Part shown: positions 18,540 to 27,151 of the stretch, one piece after another | Layout of the letters: each line of letters begins with the position of its first letter | How positions within the stretch are numbered: the stretch's first letter is position 1 | DNA from: Elusimicrobia bacterium RIFOXYA2_FULL_47_53 | Lineage (GTDB): Bacteria > Elusimicrobiota > Endomicrobiia > Endomicrobiales > XYA2-FULL-47-53 | Length of the DNA stretch: 64,000 nucleotides | Direction: 5' to 3' | Assembly: GCA_001800315.1 (NCBI GenBank) | Contig: MGVE01000007.1 | Location: 124,001 to 188,000, forward strand | The notes under the pieces: model-generated | Seen by the model: the letters and a program-made list of their open reading frames with translations, nothing else | Told to the model about the DNA's origin: nothing | The model's database searches: none | Translations under genes and position numbers: made by a program

Positions 18540-20012
18540 CTAAAATCCGCCCTGAAGCATTGAAACAGCCTGCGCGGCCCAGCTGCGGACCGGGTCGGGC
18601 ATTACGCCGAGATAAATCGTCACAAGCGCGAGAACGACCAGCATTGAAGACATCATAAACGGAACTTCTTTCGCCTTGGTGGAGGCGGCCGTCGTATCCT
18701 TTGAGTACAGCGCCCCTACGGCCGGAAGATAATAACCAAGCGAAAGAACCGAGTTAAATATCGCTATAAGGGAAACAGCCCAGCCGACCGTGGTCGCGGC
18801 CTGAATACCTGATTTATAAATAAGCAGTTTGCTCATAAAGCCCGAGAAAGGAGGAACGCCGGCCAGCGAGAGAACCGCAATGGTGAAAGCAAGCCCTGTC
18901 ACCGGCATTTTCCAGGCCACGCCGTGCATGTCTTCAATCTTGCCGCTGCCTATCCTATGGATTATGGCGCCGGCGCAAAGGAAGGCCAGCCCCTTCATGA
19001 AGGCATGAGTAATTATATGAAATATTCCGCCTGTTGTGCCTGCGGCAATGCCGTAATGGATACCTACTCCAAGGCCGAGCACAATATAACCCATCTGAGC
19101 CACGGAAGAATACGCAAGCATTCTCTTGAGGCTCTTCTGTGTCAGCGCCATGATATTTCCGGCCGTCATTGTCAGCACAGCGAAAATTATAAACATCTTT
19201 CCCCACGGCAGAGAAGCGCCCATGGAAAGCATAATTCTGAGAAGCGCGAAAAGACCTACCTCAATAACTATACCCGAGAGCATCGCCGAAATTCCGGAGG
19301 GCGCCTCGGCATGAGCGTCGGGCAGCCAGGTATGAAGCGGAAATATGGCGGCCTTTATGCCGAAACCAACCGTGAAAAGCGAAAGCGGAAGCCACAGGCC
19401 GCCCGCGGGATTGGCGGCTATCATCTGATAAATCACTTTCAGGTCCAGAGAGCCGAAATTCATGTAGACAAGCGCGACTCCGAGAAGTATCATCGCCGAG
19501 CCGGTCGCCGACATCACCAGAAACTTTATGCCGGCTTCAACCGGATCCCACTGGTCTTTTCTGAAAGCCACAAGCGTAAACGATGTTATGGAGAGCAGTT
19601 CAAAGAAGAGATAAAGGTTAAAGAGGTCAAAGGTAAACGAAAGGCCCAATACCGAGATTACAAGCAGAAGCAGAAGCGGGAAGAATTTGTTTGTGCCCGT
19701 GTCTTCGTCCATGTAGGAAAGAGAATAAACCGCGACCACAAGTGCCAAGGCTATGCCAGTCATCGCTATGATAAGCCCGAGAAGGTCGGCGCTCAAGGGA
19801 AGAAATCCGAAAAGCACAACGGCGCTGCTGCCAGCCATTAAAAACGGGACAAGCTCAAAAGCCGCCACAAGAGAACCGATAAGCGCCGCCGCGGCAAGCG
19901 CGCCGGAAACTATTCTTTCATGCTTTTTGAAAAGCGCCCCTCCGAGATAGGAAACTATGACGCCGAAAAGCAGGTACAAAACCATGCTTTCCAAAAGGGA
20001 AGTTATATTCAT
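18540..20012 (-). CDS. NuoN-like antiporter subunit of hydrogenase
   Basis: This 490-residue protein has about 14 membrane helices of the MrpD/NuoLMN family. The conserved discontinuous helices appear as FAFLPLHTWLPDAHAE-type sequence (IFPLHTWLPDAHAEAP near residue 225) and LKRMLAYSSVAQMGY near 310. It probably moves ions across the membrane when driven by the redox module. It directly abuts the NuoM-like gene. Confidence 0.94.
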   Translation of the reverse strand: MNITSLLESMVLYLLFGVIVSYLGGALFKKHERIVSGALAAAALIGSLVAAFELVPFLMAGSSAVVLFGFLPLSADLLGLIIAMTGIALALVVAVYSLSYMDEDTGTNKFFPLLLLLVISVLGLSFTFDLFNLYLFFELLSITSFTLVAFRKDQWDPVEAGIKFLVMSATGSAMILLGVALVYMNFGSLDLKVIYQMIAANPAGGLWLPLSLFTVGFGIKAAIFPLHTWLPDAHAEAPSGISAMLSGIVIEVGLFALLRIMLSMGASLPWGKMFIIFAVLTMTAGNIMALTQKSLKRMLAYSSVAQMGYIVLGLGVGIHYGIAAGTTGGIFHIITHAFMKGLAFLCAGAIIHRIGSGKIEDMHGVAWKMPVTGLAFTIAVLSLAGVPPFSGFMSKLLIYKSGIQAATTVGWAVSLIAIFNSVLSLGYYLPAVGALYSKDTTAASTKAKEVPFMMSSMLVVLALVTIYLGVMPDPVRSWAAQAVSMLQGGF

Positions 20013-21467
20013 CTATTGTCCTCCTAAGAAATATCCGAGTGAACTTATGGCCTGCTTGACAACCCCAAAAACCGGGCCCGGGTAAACGCCGAGAATGACG
20101 AGCGTCAATATACCGCCGGCCATGGCGAGCGAGCTGTTCCATCCGTTATTTACAATGGCGGTTGTATGTTTGCCGCTGAGAGGCCCGAAGAATACTTTTC
20201 TAACAAGCCGGAGAGCGTAGGCCGCTGAAAGCACCGTGGCTATAAGGCCCAGGGAAGCTATGTAATAACTGCCCGTGGAATAGGCGGCGGAAAAAGTCAG
20301 CAGTTCAGGCCAGAAACCCACCAGAGGCGGGGCTCCCACCAGCGAAAGGGCCGCGAAAACAGAAGCTATGGCCGCAAGAGGCAGTTTCTTTGCCCAGCCG
20401 CCCATTTCGTCAATAAAATATGTTGAAGAGTGCTCAACGACCACACCCACGCAAATAAACAAAGTCAGTTTCGTGGCGGCCTGGTTGATAATGTTAAACA
20501 CTGAAGCTGCCATTCCGGAGGGCACTAAGGTCGCGTAGGCCAGAAGCACATAGCCCATCTGGCTTATGGATGAATAGGCCACTATCTTTTTAATATTTCT
20601 TTCGGAGAGCGCCATAAAGCCGCCGTAAAACATCGTCACAAGAGCCGCCAGCATAAGCGGTTTGCTTAGAATGCTCATGGATGCCACCGGGAAGAACGGC
20701 ACGAACCTTGCCATCGCGTAGACGCCGATATTTGTCATAACCCCTACAAGAATAAGAGTTACGGGCATTACAGAAGTCGTATAAGCGTCGGGAAGCCAGG
20801 TATGAAAAGGGAAAATCGCGAGTTTGACTATGAAGCCCATTAAGAAAAGTATGGCCATTATGGCGACCGTGTTGACCGGCAGAGTGGGAAGCAGTGAAGC
20901 CAGAGCGGTCATATTGGTCGTACCGGTAAGTGAGTATATCCAGAGTATTGAGGAAAGCATAAGCACCGCGCCTATATGAGTGATAATGAAGAACTTAAGG
21001 CCGGTGTATTTTGCCCTGGCCGGTTCTTCGTTCCAGTATACCACCAGCACCCAGGCCGGAATAAGCATGGCTTCCCAGAAAACATAAAACTGAATAAGGT
21101 CGCGGGCAAGCGCCACGCCGACAGTTCCGAAAAGCACCAGCAGCATAAGCGAATAAAACGAAGGAGACCTCTCGGGATCCTGTTTGCGTGAAAATGAGTA
21201 AAGGGAAGCCACAAAAGTGGCAACCGAAATTACCGCTATGGTGACGGATGTAAGTTTATCAAGGGCGAAGGAAAGCGTCACTCCGAAGGCAAGCGGCCAG
21301 GTGAGCGAACAGCCGCAGGAAATATACTTCAGCGCGAGGGCCGCCTGGGCCAGCGCGAAGGCCATCGCGGCCACGGCAGCTAAATCTGACTTTTTCCTCG
21401 GCAGCAGCAGAACAAGCAGCGCTCCGATAAGCGGAAGAAACTGAATGGCAATTATTGATTTGCTCAT
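20013..21467 (-). CDS. NuoM-like antiporter subunit of hydrogenase
   Basis: This 484-residue membrane protein belongs to the same antiporter family. It has the conserved Glu helix (FYVFWEAMLIPAWVLV) near residue 130, KLAIFPFHTWLPDAYTT near 210 and KKIVAYSSISQMGYVLLAY near 295. It overlaps the NuoL-like gene by 4 bp. It is the second of three ion-pumping subunits. Confidence 0.95.
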   Translation of the reverse strand: MSKSIIAIQFLPLIGALLVLLLPRKKSDLAAVAAMAFALAQAALALKYISCGCSLTWPLAFGVTLSFALDKLTSVTIAVISVATFVASLYSFSRKQDPERSPSFYSLMLLVLFGTVGVALARDLIQFYVFWEAMLIPAWVLVVYWNEEPARAKYTGLKFFIITHIGAVLMLSSILWIYSLTGTTNMTALASLLPTLPVNTVAIMAILFLMGFIVKLAIFPFHTWLPDAYTTSVMPVTLILVGVMTNIGVYAMARFVPFFPVASMSILSKPLMLAALVTMFYGGFMALSERNIKKIVAYSSISQMGYVLLAYATLVPSGMAASVFNIINQAATKLTLFICVGVVVEHSSTYFIDEMGGWAKKLPLAAIASVFAALSLVGAPPLVGFWPELLTFSAAYSTGSYYIASLGLIATVLSAAYALRLVRKVFFGPLSGKHTTAIVNNGWNSSLAMAGGILTLVILGVYPGPVFGVVKQAISSLGYFLGGQ

Positions 21468-23284
21468 AGGACCATCCCCAATAAGATAATTAGAGTTATT
21501 ACTATATAGACCAGGTTCCAGTGAATATCGCCGGTCTGCATTTTTCGGGCAAGCAGGCTTGACAGGACGGCAACAGCGCCGGTAACTTTATTTATGCCTT
21601 CCATAATATATTCTTCCCAGATGTTTCTGGCAAATCCCGCGAAGCCGTAAACAAAAGCCACGAAACCGCCGTAAACCGCGTCAAAGCCAAGCCCTATGCC
21701 GGCCGATTTTCCTACCACGGGCAGCTTTGAGCCGAGGAAATTTCCTATAGCGGTCTTTTTCATATACATCAAATAGCCGGCGATTATCGCGCCCGCCGTC
21801 ATCATAAAAGCTTTTGAAACAAAGGTTTCATGGGCAAGAGCCTTCCAGCCGATTATCTCCCCTTCAAAACCGCTCAGGGACCAGGAAGCAGTTATTCTGC
21901 CTATCAGAAGCCACGAAAAAACAGCTCCTATGGAAAGAATCACCAGCGGAGTTGTCATGGAAGCCGGAGCCTCATGCACATGCTTGGTGTTTCTCTGCTG
22001 GCCCCAGAAAACCATCGCCGTGGTTCTAAGGGAATAAAACGCGGTCAGCACCGCGGCTATTACAGCCAGAGAAAGCGGGCCGAATGAGTTATGCTCATAA
22101 GCCTGTTCAAGAATCATGTCCTTAGAGAAAAATCCGTTAAAAAGCGGAAGGCCCATCAGCGCGAGCGCGCCGACGAAAAACGCCATGCCGGTAAGCGGCA
22201 TCTCTTTGTTTAATCCGCCCATTTCCCTTACATCGCGAGTGCCGAGCTCGTGAATAACCGCTCCGGCGCAAAGGAAGAGAAGAGCTTTAAATATAGCGTG
22301 CGAAAATAAGTGAAACTGGGAAGCGAATACGCCGCCGACCCCTATGGCAAAAACCATGTAGCCAAGCTGGGAAACGGTTGAATAGGCAAGTATTCTTTTA
22401 AGGTCATTGTTAAATGTGGCAAGGAAAGCACCGAGGAGCGCCGTTATAGCGCCTATCCACTGGAGCGTCTCAACCGAAACCGGCACCTGAGCCAGCAACG
22501 GGTGAACTCTCGCGAGAAGGTAAACGCCGGCGTTAACCATCGTGGCGGCATGGATCAGCGCCGATATGGTTGTGGGGGCTTCCATGGCGTCGGGAAGCCA
22601 TACATGAAGAGGAACCTGGGCAGATTTGCCTACGGCTCCGACTATAAAACCAAACGAGATAGCGGTGAGAAGCGGCAGGCCTATTTTTGAAGCGTAGGCA
22701 AGGTTAGCCGATATCTCAAAGCTGCCGGACAGGACATATAATATAAGTATGGCGCCGAAAAGCGCCACATCTCCGATTCTTGTAACTATGAAGGCCTTTA
22801 CTCCGGCCGCCGCCGCTTTAGGATCGGCGTAAAAGAAACCGATCAGCAGGTATGAGCAGACGCCCATGACTTCCCAGAAAAAGAAAAGCGAGAGGAAGTT
22901 GTCTGAAAGCGACATACCCACCATGGAACCTATAAAGAGAAGAACCAGAGAGTAATACCTGGAAAGGTTTTCCTCTTTCTTCATGTATCCTATGGAGTAT
23001 ATCAGGACGAGAAAACCTATCCATGTGGCTATAAGGGCCGGCACGATGGATAAGGTATCAAGCAGAAGTCCGGTCTTAAAAACTCCCGGAAGAACCTCGT
23101 AAGAAAAATACACTCCGGGCTTCATTCCGAAAGGAAGAAAAAACGCGATTACGGCAGAGGCCAGCCCGACCAGCACGGCAAAAGCCGGAACTATCCTCGG
23201 TGACAACAGATTCAGCAGGGGAACCAAAGCCGCCCCCGCGAACGGCACTAAAAGTATCAATAAAGCGGAAAACTCTGAGCTCAT
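21464..23284 (-). CDS. NuoL-like antiporter subunit of hydrogenase
   Basis: This 606-residue protein has about 16 membrane helices with a C-terminal extension (about residues 500-606), as in NuoL with its long lateral helix. Motifs include FFWEVMGVCSYLLIGF near 133, SAQVPLHVWLPDAMEAPTT near 220 and LKRILAYSTVSQLGYMVF near 300. It overlaps the NuoK-like gene by 4 bp. Confidence 0.95.
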   Translation of the reverse strand: MSSEFSALLILLVPFAGAALVPLLNLLSPRIVPAFAVLVGLASAVIAFFLPFGMKPGVYFSYEVLPGVFKTGLLLDTLSIVPALIATWIGFLVLIYSIGYMKKEENLSRYYSLVLLFIGSMVGMSLSDNFLSLFFFWEVMGVCSYLLIGFFYADPKAAAAGVKAFIVTRIGDVALFGAILILYVLSGSFEISANLAYASKIGLPLLTAISFGFIVGAVGKSAQVPLHVWLPDAMEAPTTISALIHAATMVNAGVYLLARVHPLLAQVPVSVETLQWIGAITALLGAFLATFNNDLKRILAYSTVSQLGYMVFAIGVGGVFASQFHLFSHAIFKALLFLCAGAVIHELGTRDVREMGGLNKEMPLTGMAFFVGALALMGLPLFNGFFSKDMILEQAYEHNSFGPLSLAVIAAVLTAFYSLRTTAMVFWGQQRNTKHVHEAPASMTTPLVILSIGAVFSWLLIGRITASWSLSGFEGEIIGWKALAHETFVSKAFMMTAGAIIAGYLMYMKKTAIGNFLGSKLPVVGKSAGIGLGFDAVYGGFVAFVYGFAGFARNIWEEYIMEGINKVTGAVAVLSSLLARKMQTGDIHWNLVYIVITLIILLGMVL

Positions 23285-23574
23285 CCTTTTAACCTCCGCA
23301 ATTCTTCCGTATCAAGCGTATTGCTCTGCTGATAAAAAGCGTATATTAGGCCTAAGAAAACGGCGACGACCATCACCTCTATTACTATTATTACTATGGC
23401 AAGGCTCTGGTTATAGGCTACTGTGTTTTTAAGAACTCCGCTCCAGACAATGGCAAGCGTGGTGGCTTTGCCGAGCAGTTCCAGACCTATCAGAAGCTTT
23501 ACAAGGTTATGTTTGGTTACAAGACAGAAAACTCCAAGCCCGAACAAAACGAAAATCAGCGGCAGAAGATTCAT
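23281..23574 (-). CDS. NuoK/MrpC-like membrane subunit of hydrogenase
   Basis: This 97-residue protein has three membrane helices. KLLIGLELLGKATTLAI carries the conserved Glu of helix 2, and IVIIVIEVMVVAVFLGLI the Glu of helix 3, both on the central ion-translocation axis of complex I. It shares one base with the NuoJ-like gene's stop codon (TAATG) and overlaps the NuoL-like gene. Confidence 0.92.
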   Translation of the reverse strand: MNLLPLIFVLFGLGVFCLVTKHNLVKLLIGLELLGKATTLAIVWSGVLKNTVAYNQSLAIVIIVIEVMVVAVFLGLIYAFYQQSNTLDTEELRRLKG

Positions 23575-24050
23575 TATTTCTCCTCCCCTTTGCCCGACCG
23601 AAGCAGGGCCAGTATGCCGAAAGCCGCGGACAAAACAACGAGCGCCTGCGGAAAAAGGTCAAAGGAGCGGGTTTTCCAGAGTATCTCGCCAACCTCAGAC
23701 CACCTTGCCGGAAGCAGAGCGACCGAACTCGCGCGCGGCGCTAACATATATAGTATATAAGCAAGCGCGGCTGAAATAATTACTGAAAACACCACCCAGA
23801 CAGCCTTGGGCTTGCGGCCCTGCTCGCGGCGTTCCTGAATAAAGCTGATTGTTAATACGATCAGCACGGTGATAAGGCCCGCTCCCACGGACAATTCCAA
23901 AACACCCGCGACGGGAGCGCCCAGCTGAAAGAAAAGAATAGAAAGAAGAGTTGAAACAACTGCCAGCGAAAGCACGCTCATCAGCACATCGTGAAGAACG
24001 ACGGCGAAAAGAGCGAAGAGAATCATGAGCCCGATTACAAGATAGATCAT
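23574..24050 (-). CDS. NuoJ-like membrane subunit of hydrogenase (first gene of operon)
   Basis: This 158-residue protein has about five membrane helices and the NuoJ/MbhD pattern DVLMSVLSLAVVSTLLSILF followed by GVLELSVGAGLITVLIV. It is the first gene after a strong predicted promoter at 24234-24262 and a leader of about 175 bases. The operon order J-K-L-M-N-A-B-C-D-H-I follows. Confidence 0.88.
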   Translation of the reverse strand: MIYLVIGLMILFALFAVVLHDVLMSVLSLAVVSTLLSILFFQLGAPVAGVLELSVGAGLITVLIVLTISFIQERREQGRKPKAVWVVFSVIISAALAYILYMLAPRASSVALLPARWSEVGEILWKTRSFDLFPQALVVLSAAFGILALLRSGKGEEK

Positions 24051-24233
24051 TATTAACCTCTCAAAAAAAACATCCGCGCGGCATGGACTTACCGAAACCG
24101 GCAGAGCCCTGCCCTGCAGACACGCAATAACTACAAATCCAGGAAAGTTTTTGACTGGTATTTGCTTAGTAGTCTAATAGAAAGGAACTACTTTTGAAAA
24201 CTGTAAGATCATCAAGGAACACTGAACGCATAA

Positions 24234-24262
24234 TTTATACAAAAAATTATTTAAGTTGTCAA
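24234..24262 (-). promoter_or_regulatory. Sigma-70 promoter for the hydrogenase operon
   Basis: On the minus strand TTGACA (24257-24262) is separated by 17 bp from TATAAA (24234-24239). This is near-consensus and lies about 185 bp upstream of the NuoJ-like start and 19 bp downstream of the metF stop. The gap of 230 bp holds no gene. Confidence 0.75.
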
Positions 24263-24280
24263 GCAACAACTAAATTGAAT

Positions 24281-25168
24281 TTATTTTGACTTTATTCCGG
24301 CCTGTCTGAGTATCTCGGGAATATGCTCTTCCATGCCTATGGCCATGATGTGAACTCCGTCAGCAATTCCCCTCAGACGGCTGATAGTTTCAGCGCAGAT
24401 TTTTATGCCCTCAGCAAGCTGGTCGGGCGCGCGCTCTATGCGGTCCACCGTTGCCTGGGGAATGTTCACGCCCGGCAGGCCCAGAAGAAATTTCACAAAC
24501 TTAGCCGACTTTAAAAGAGCCACTCCCGGCAGGATTCTTACTTTTTGGGCGCCCGTCACGGGCCTTACTTTTCCAAGGAAATCCTCATATTGCGAAACAT
24601 CAAATATCGGCTGGGTCTGGAAGAAAACAGCCCCCGCGTTTATTTTTTTCTCAAGCATCATAATCTGCAGTTCAACAGGGTTCGCGGTCGGATTTACCAC
24701 GGCTCCGAGGCAAAAACTCGGGGTTCCCGAGAGATTTTTACCGGCAAGATCCGTTCCCTTAATTAGCATTCCGGCCGCCGTAAGAAGCTGTACCGTGTCA
24801 AGATCGTAAACAGGCTTGGCGTCTTTGTATTCGCCGTTCAACGGATGGTCGCCGCTTAATATAAGTACATTCTCTATGCCGAGAGCGGACGCGCTTAACA
24901 GGTCCGACTGCAGCGCTATGCGGTTACGGTCGCGGCAGGTCATCTGCATTATAGGCTCAACGCCCATTTCCTTTATCAGCCTTGAAACCGCCATGGAACC
25001 GAGCCTCATGGAGGCGCGCTGGTTGTCTGTCACATTGATGGCGTCCACGAAGGGCTTTAAAAAATCGGCTTTCTTTAAAAGAGCCGAGGCGTCGTTTCCC
25101 TTAGGAGGGAAAAGTTCGGCTGTCACGGAAAATCCGCCGTTTATTATCTTGTCGCGAAATATGTTCAT
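24281..25168 (-). CDS. metF: 5,10-methylenetetrahydrofolate reductase
   Basis: This 295-residue TIM-barrel flavoprotein reduces methylene- to methyl-tetrahydrofolate. Conserved segments include FSVTAELFPPKG at the N-terminus (catalytic Glu), VTDNQRASMRLG near 48, MTCRDRNR near 79 and FFQTQPIFD near 183. It overlaps metV by 4 bp. The MetV-MetF pair is the form found in acetogens and other Wood-Ljungdahl organisms, where the electron donor is not simple NADH. Confidence 0.94.
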   Translation of the reverse strand: MNIFRDKIINGGFSVTAELFPPKGNDASALLKKADFLKPFVDAINVTDNQRASMRLGSMAVSRLIKEMGVEPIMQMTCRDRNRIALQSDLLSASALGIENVLILSGDHPLNGEYKDAKPVYDLDTVQLLTAAGMLIKGTDLAGKNLSGTPSFCLGAVVNPTANPVELQIMMLEKKINAGAVFFQTQPIFDVSQYEDFLGKVRPVTGAQKVRILPGVALLKSAKFVKFLLGLPGVNIPQATVDRIERAPDQLAEGIKICAETISRLRGIADGVHIMAIGMEEHIPEILRQAGIKSK

Positions 25169-25791
25169 AAAGTTGTTTTCTTGTGCCTGCCTATATTTTT
25201 GGGTTTAATAAAAGACCTCGGAGGCATATAGTCTTTCAAAATACCCTTGCCCTTTGTTTTTTCCAGTATCAGGGCCCAGGCGCAATCGCTGTCGGGGTCG
25301 GCCTCGCATTTGCCGTTTACCGCTCCGCCGCAGGGGCCGTTTATAAGGCTTTTCGCGCACCTGGTTATGGGACAAATTCCTCCGGTTCCGGCCAGCATGC
25401 AGCTGCCGCAAAGAGCACAGTACTCGTGATAAATGCCAATCCTTTCAACGGTGCCGGTAAAAACCGGGTCAAGCGCCGGCACAAGCGGCGCCGATGTAAC
25501 CTTTTCCACGGACTGGACGCCGGCGCCGCAGCCGAGAATAAGAAAAACTCCCGCGGAAACATTTTTCAGGTCCCTTTTTGCGACACGAATATCACAGGGG
25601 GTATCAAGGACCGCCGAACCCGAAACTTTTTTACCGGCTTTTTTCAGTTCCTCGGAAATCTTTTTTACGGCTTCTTCTCCGCCGGTCTGGCATTTCGTGG
25701 CGCAGGCGGCGCAGCCGACTATGAAAACATTATCGTAATCTTTCAGGGAATCAAGGATTTCGGGAAGTGGTTTCTGAACGGTTATTATCAT
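25165..25791 (-). CDS. metV: MetV-type zinc/iron-sulfur partner of methylenetetrahydrofolate reductase
   Basis: This 208-residue protein matches the MTHFR_C (MetV) family. It has many Cys: VGCAACATKCQTGG at the N-terminus and, near residues 120-175, YCALCGSCMLAGTGGICP, RCAKSLINGPCGG and CEADPDSDCAW, which would hold Zn and a [4Fe-4S] cluster. In acetogens MetV is needed for MetF activity and passes electrons to it. The start is 3 bp after the pth stop codon. Confidence 0.93.
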   Translation of the reverse strand: MIITVQKPLPEILDSLKDYDNVFIVGCAACATKCQTGGEEAVKKISEELKKAGKKVSGSAVLDTPCDIRVAKRDLKNVSAGVFLILGCGAGVQSVEKVTSAPLVPALDPVFTGTVERIGIYHEYCALCGSCMLAGTGGICPITRCAKSLINGPCGGAVNGKCEADPDSDCAWALILEKTKGKGILKDYMPPRSFIKPKNIGRHKKTTL

Positions 25792-25794
25792 ATA

Positions 25795-26358
25795 TTAGGT
25801 TATCTTTGAAATGGCTTTTTCAACGCCGAGCGACAAAACCGAGTGGATTAAATCGGCGCTCCTGTCAATCATCGCAAGCGCGTCTTTTCTTTCCAAAGCG
25901 GAGAAATCCGAAAGCACGAAATCGGCGGGATCAGTTTTCTCGGGCAGGGGCCCCATGCCGAGCCTTAAGCGGGCGAATTCGCTTGTGCCGATATGTTCAA
26001 TTATGGAGGAGAGGCCGTTATGCCCGCCCGCGGATCCGCCGGTTCTCAAACGCATTTTTCCCAAAGGCAGAGCGAAATCGTCCACAACGACAAGCAGTTC
26101 ATCGTGCTTAATTTTCAAATAACTCATCAGGCCCTTCACGGCCTGGCCGGAGTTATTCATAAAATTCTGCGGTTTCAAAAGCACAGCCTTGCTTTCGCCG
26201 TCTAAGCGGGCTATAAGCCCGGAGGAATCCCAGCTCTTCCAGGAGAGAGAGTTTTTTTCGGCGAATCTGTCCAGCGCGTCAAACCCCAGGTTATGCCTGG
26301 TTCCGCCGTACTTTGCGCCCGGATTTCCCAGCCCAGCTATCAGTTTAATTGCCGGCAT
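25795..26358 (-). CDS. pth: Peptidyl-tRNA hydrolase
   Basis: This 187-residue enzyme frees tRNA from peptidyl-tRNA released by stalled ribosomes. The family residues are present: GLGNPGAKYGGTRHNLGFD with the catalytic His, KPQNFMNNSG, VVDDFALPLGKMRLR and GGHNGLSSI. It lies 25 bp after rplY, a common rplY-pth pairing. Confidence 0.97.
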   Translation of the reverse strand: MPAIKLIAGLGNPGAKYGGTRHNLGFDALDRFAEKNSLSWKSWDSSGLIARLDGESKAVLLKPQNFMNNSGQAVKGLMSYLKIKHDELLVVVDDFALPLGKMRLRTGGSAGGHNGLSSIIEHIGTSEFARLRLGMGPLPEKTDPADFVLSDFSALERKDALAMIDRSADLIHSVLSLGVEKAISKIT

Positions 26359-26383
26359 ATTTTATATCACTAAACTTATGAGG

Positions 26384-27097
26384 CTATTTTTTCTGCTCGG
26401 CTCCTGCGGCAGGCGCGGCTTTTTTATCCGCTCCGGCTGCTGGCGCGGCGCCCTCTTCCTTGTCTTTCTTGCCCTTGGCTATTACTTCCGGCTCGGCCGT
26501 GGCGGCTGCAGCGGCGGCCGCGACTGGAGTTTCCTCAAGCTCGGTGGGAGCGACGATGTTGACAATGATTGAAGCGGGATCCGAAATAAACTCCAGGCCT
26601 TCGGTTATTGGAAGGTCTCTTACGGCAATGGCGTGGTTAATATCCAGTTTGGAAACATCCACGACGATATGCTGGGGAATATCCGTTGGCAGGCAGCGGA
26701 CTTTAACCTCGCGGAGTATATGCTCAAGAACGCCTCCTCCGATTTTAACTCCGGGCGCCTCGCCCTCAATCTTAAGATGGACGCTGACCTCAATCTTCTT
26801 CTTAAGCGAAACTCCCTGAAAGTCAATGTGAATGGGCTTCTCGGTTATAATGTGGTTCTGGATCTCCTTAATAATGACCATTTTGTTCTGGCCGGCGATA
26901 TTAAGGTTGATAAGAGCGTTGCTGCCCATTCCGCCGCCAAGAAGTTTTTCAAAGTTCTTGGTATCAACGAAAATAGATACGGGCTGCTCGCCTTCCGCGT
27001 AAAACACGGCCGGAATCTTTCCGCTCTCGCGAAGAGCTTTTAGATTGTGTTTTGTCGTTACATCCCTTTTTTCAGCTGCGATTGCAATTTCCTTCAT
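26384..27097 (-). CDS. rplY: Ribosomal protein bL25, long (CTC/TL5) form
   Basis: This 237-residue 5S-rRNA-binding protein has the N-terminal L25 domain (KRDVTTKHNLKALRESGKIP) and the C-terminal beta domain of the CTC form (LPTDIPQHIVVDVSKLDI near 135). It ends with a low-complexity Ala/Glu/Lys-rich tail of about 50 residues that is probably disordered. It lies between prs and pth. Confidence 0.95.
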   Translation of the reverse strand: MKEIAIAAEKRDVTTKHNLKALRESGKIPAVFYAEGEQPVSIFVDTKNFEKLLGGGMGSNALINLNIAGQNKMVIIKEIQNHIITEKPIHIDFQGVSLKKKIEVSVHLKIEGEAPGVKIGGGVLEHILREVKVRCLPTDIPQHIVVDVSKLDINHAIAVRDLPITEGLEFISDPASIIVNIVAPTELEETPVAAAAAAATAEPEVIAKGKKDKEEGAAPAAGADKKAAPAAGAEQKK

Positions 27098-27151
27098 TTT
27101 TACTTCCTCCCGCCACTTAGGCTCACCGCTTAAGCGGTTTTATTTTTATTA

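Noticed and set aside
18924-19841. 305-codon plus-strand reading frame
   Set aside because: Lies wholly inside the NuoN-like gene on the other strand and is very rich in Arg, Lys and His, as expected for an antisense frame.
25183-25809. 208-codon plus-strand reading frame
   Set aside because: Antisense to metV; the metV strand has the Cys motifs and operon spacing.
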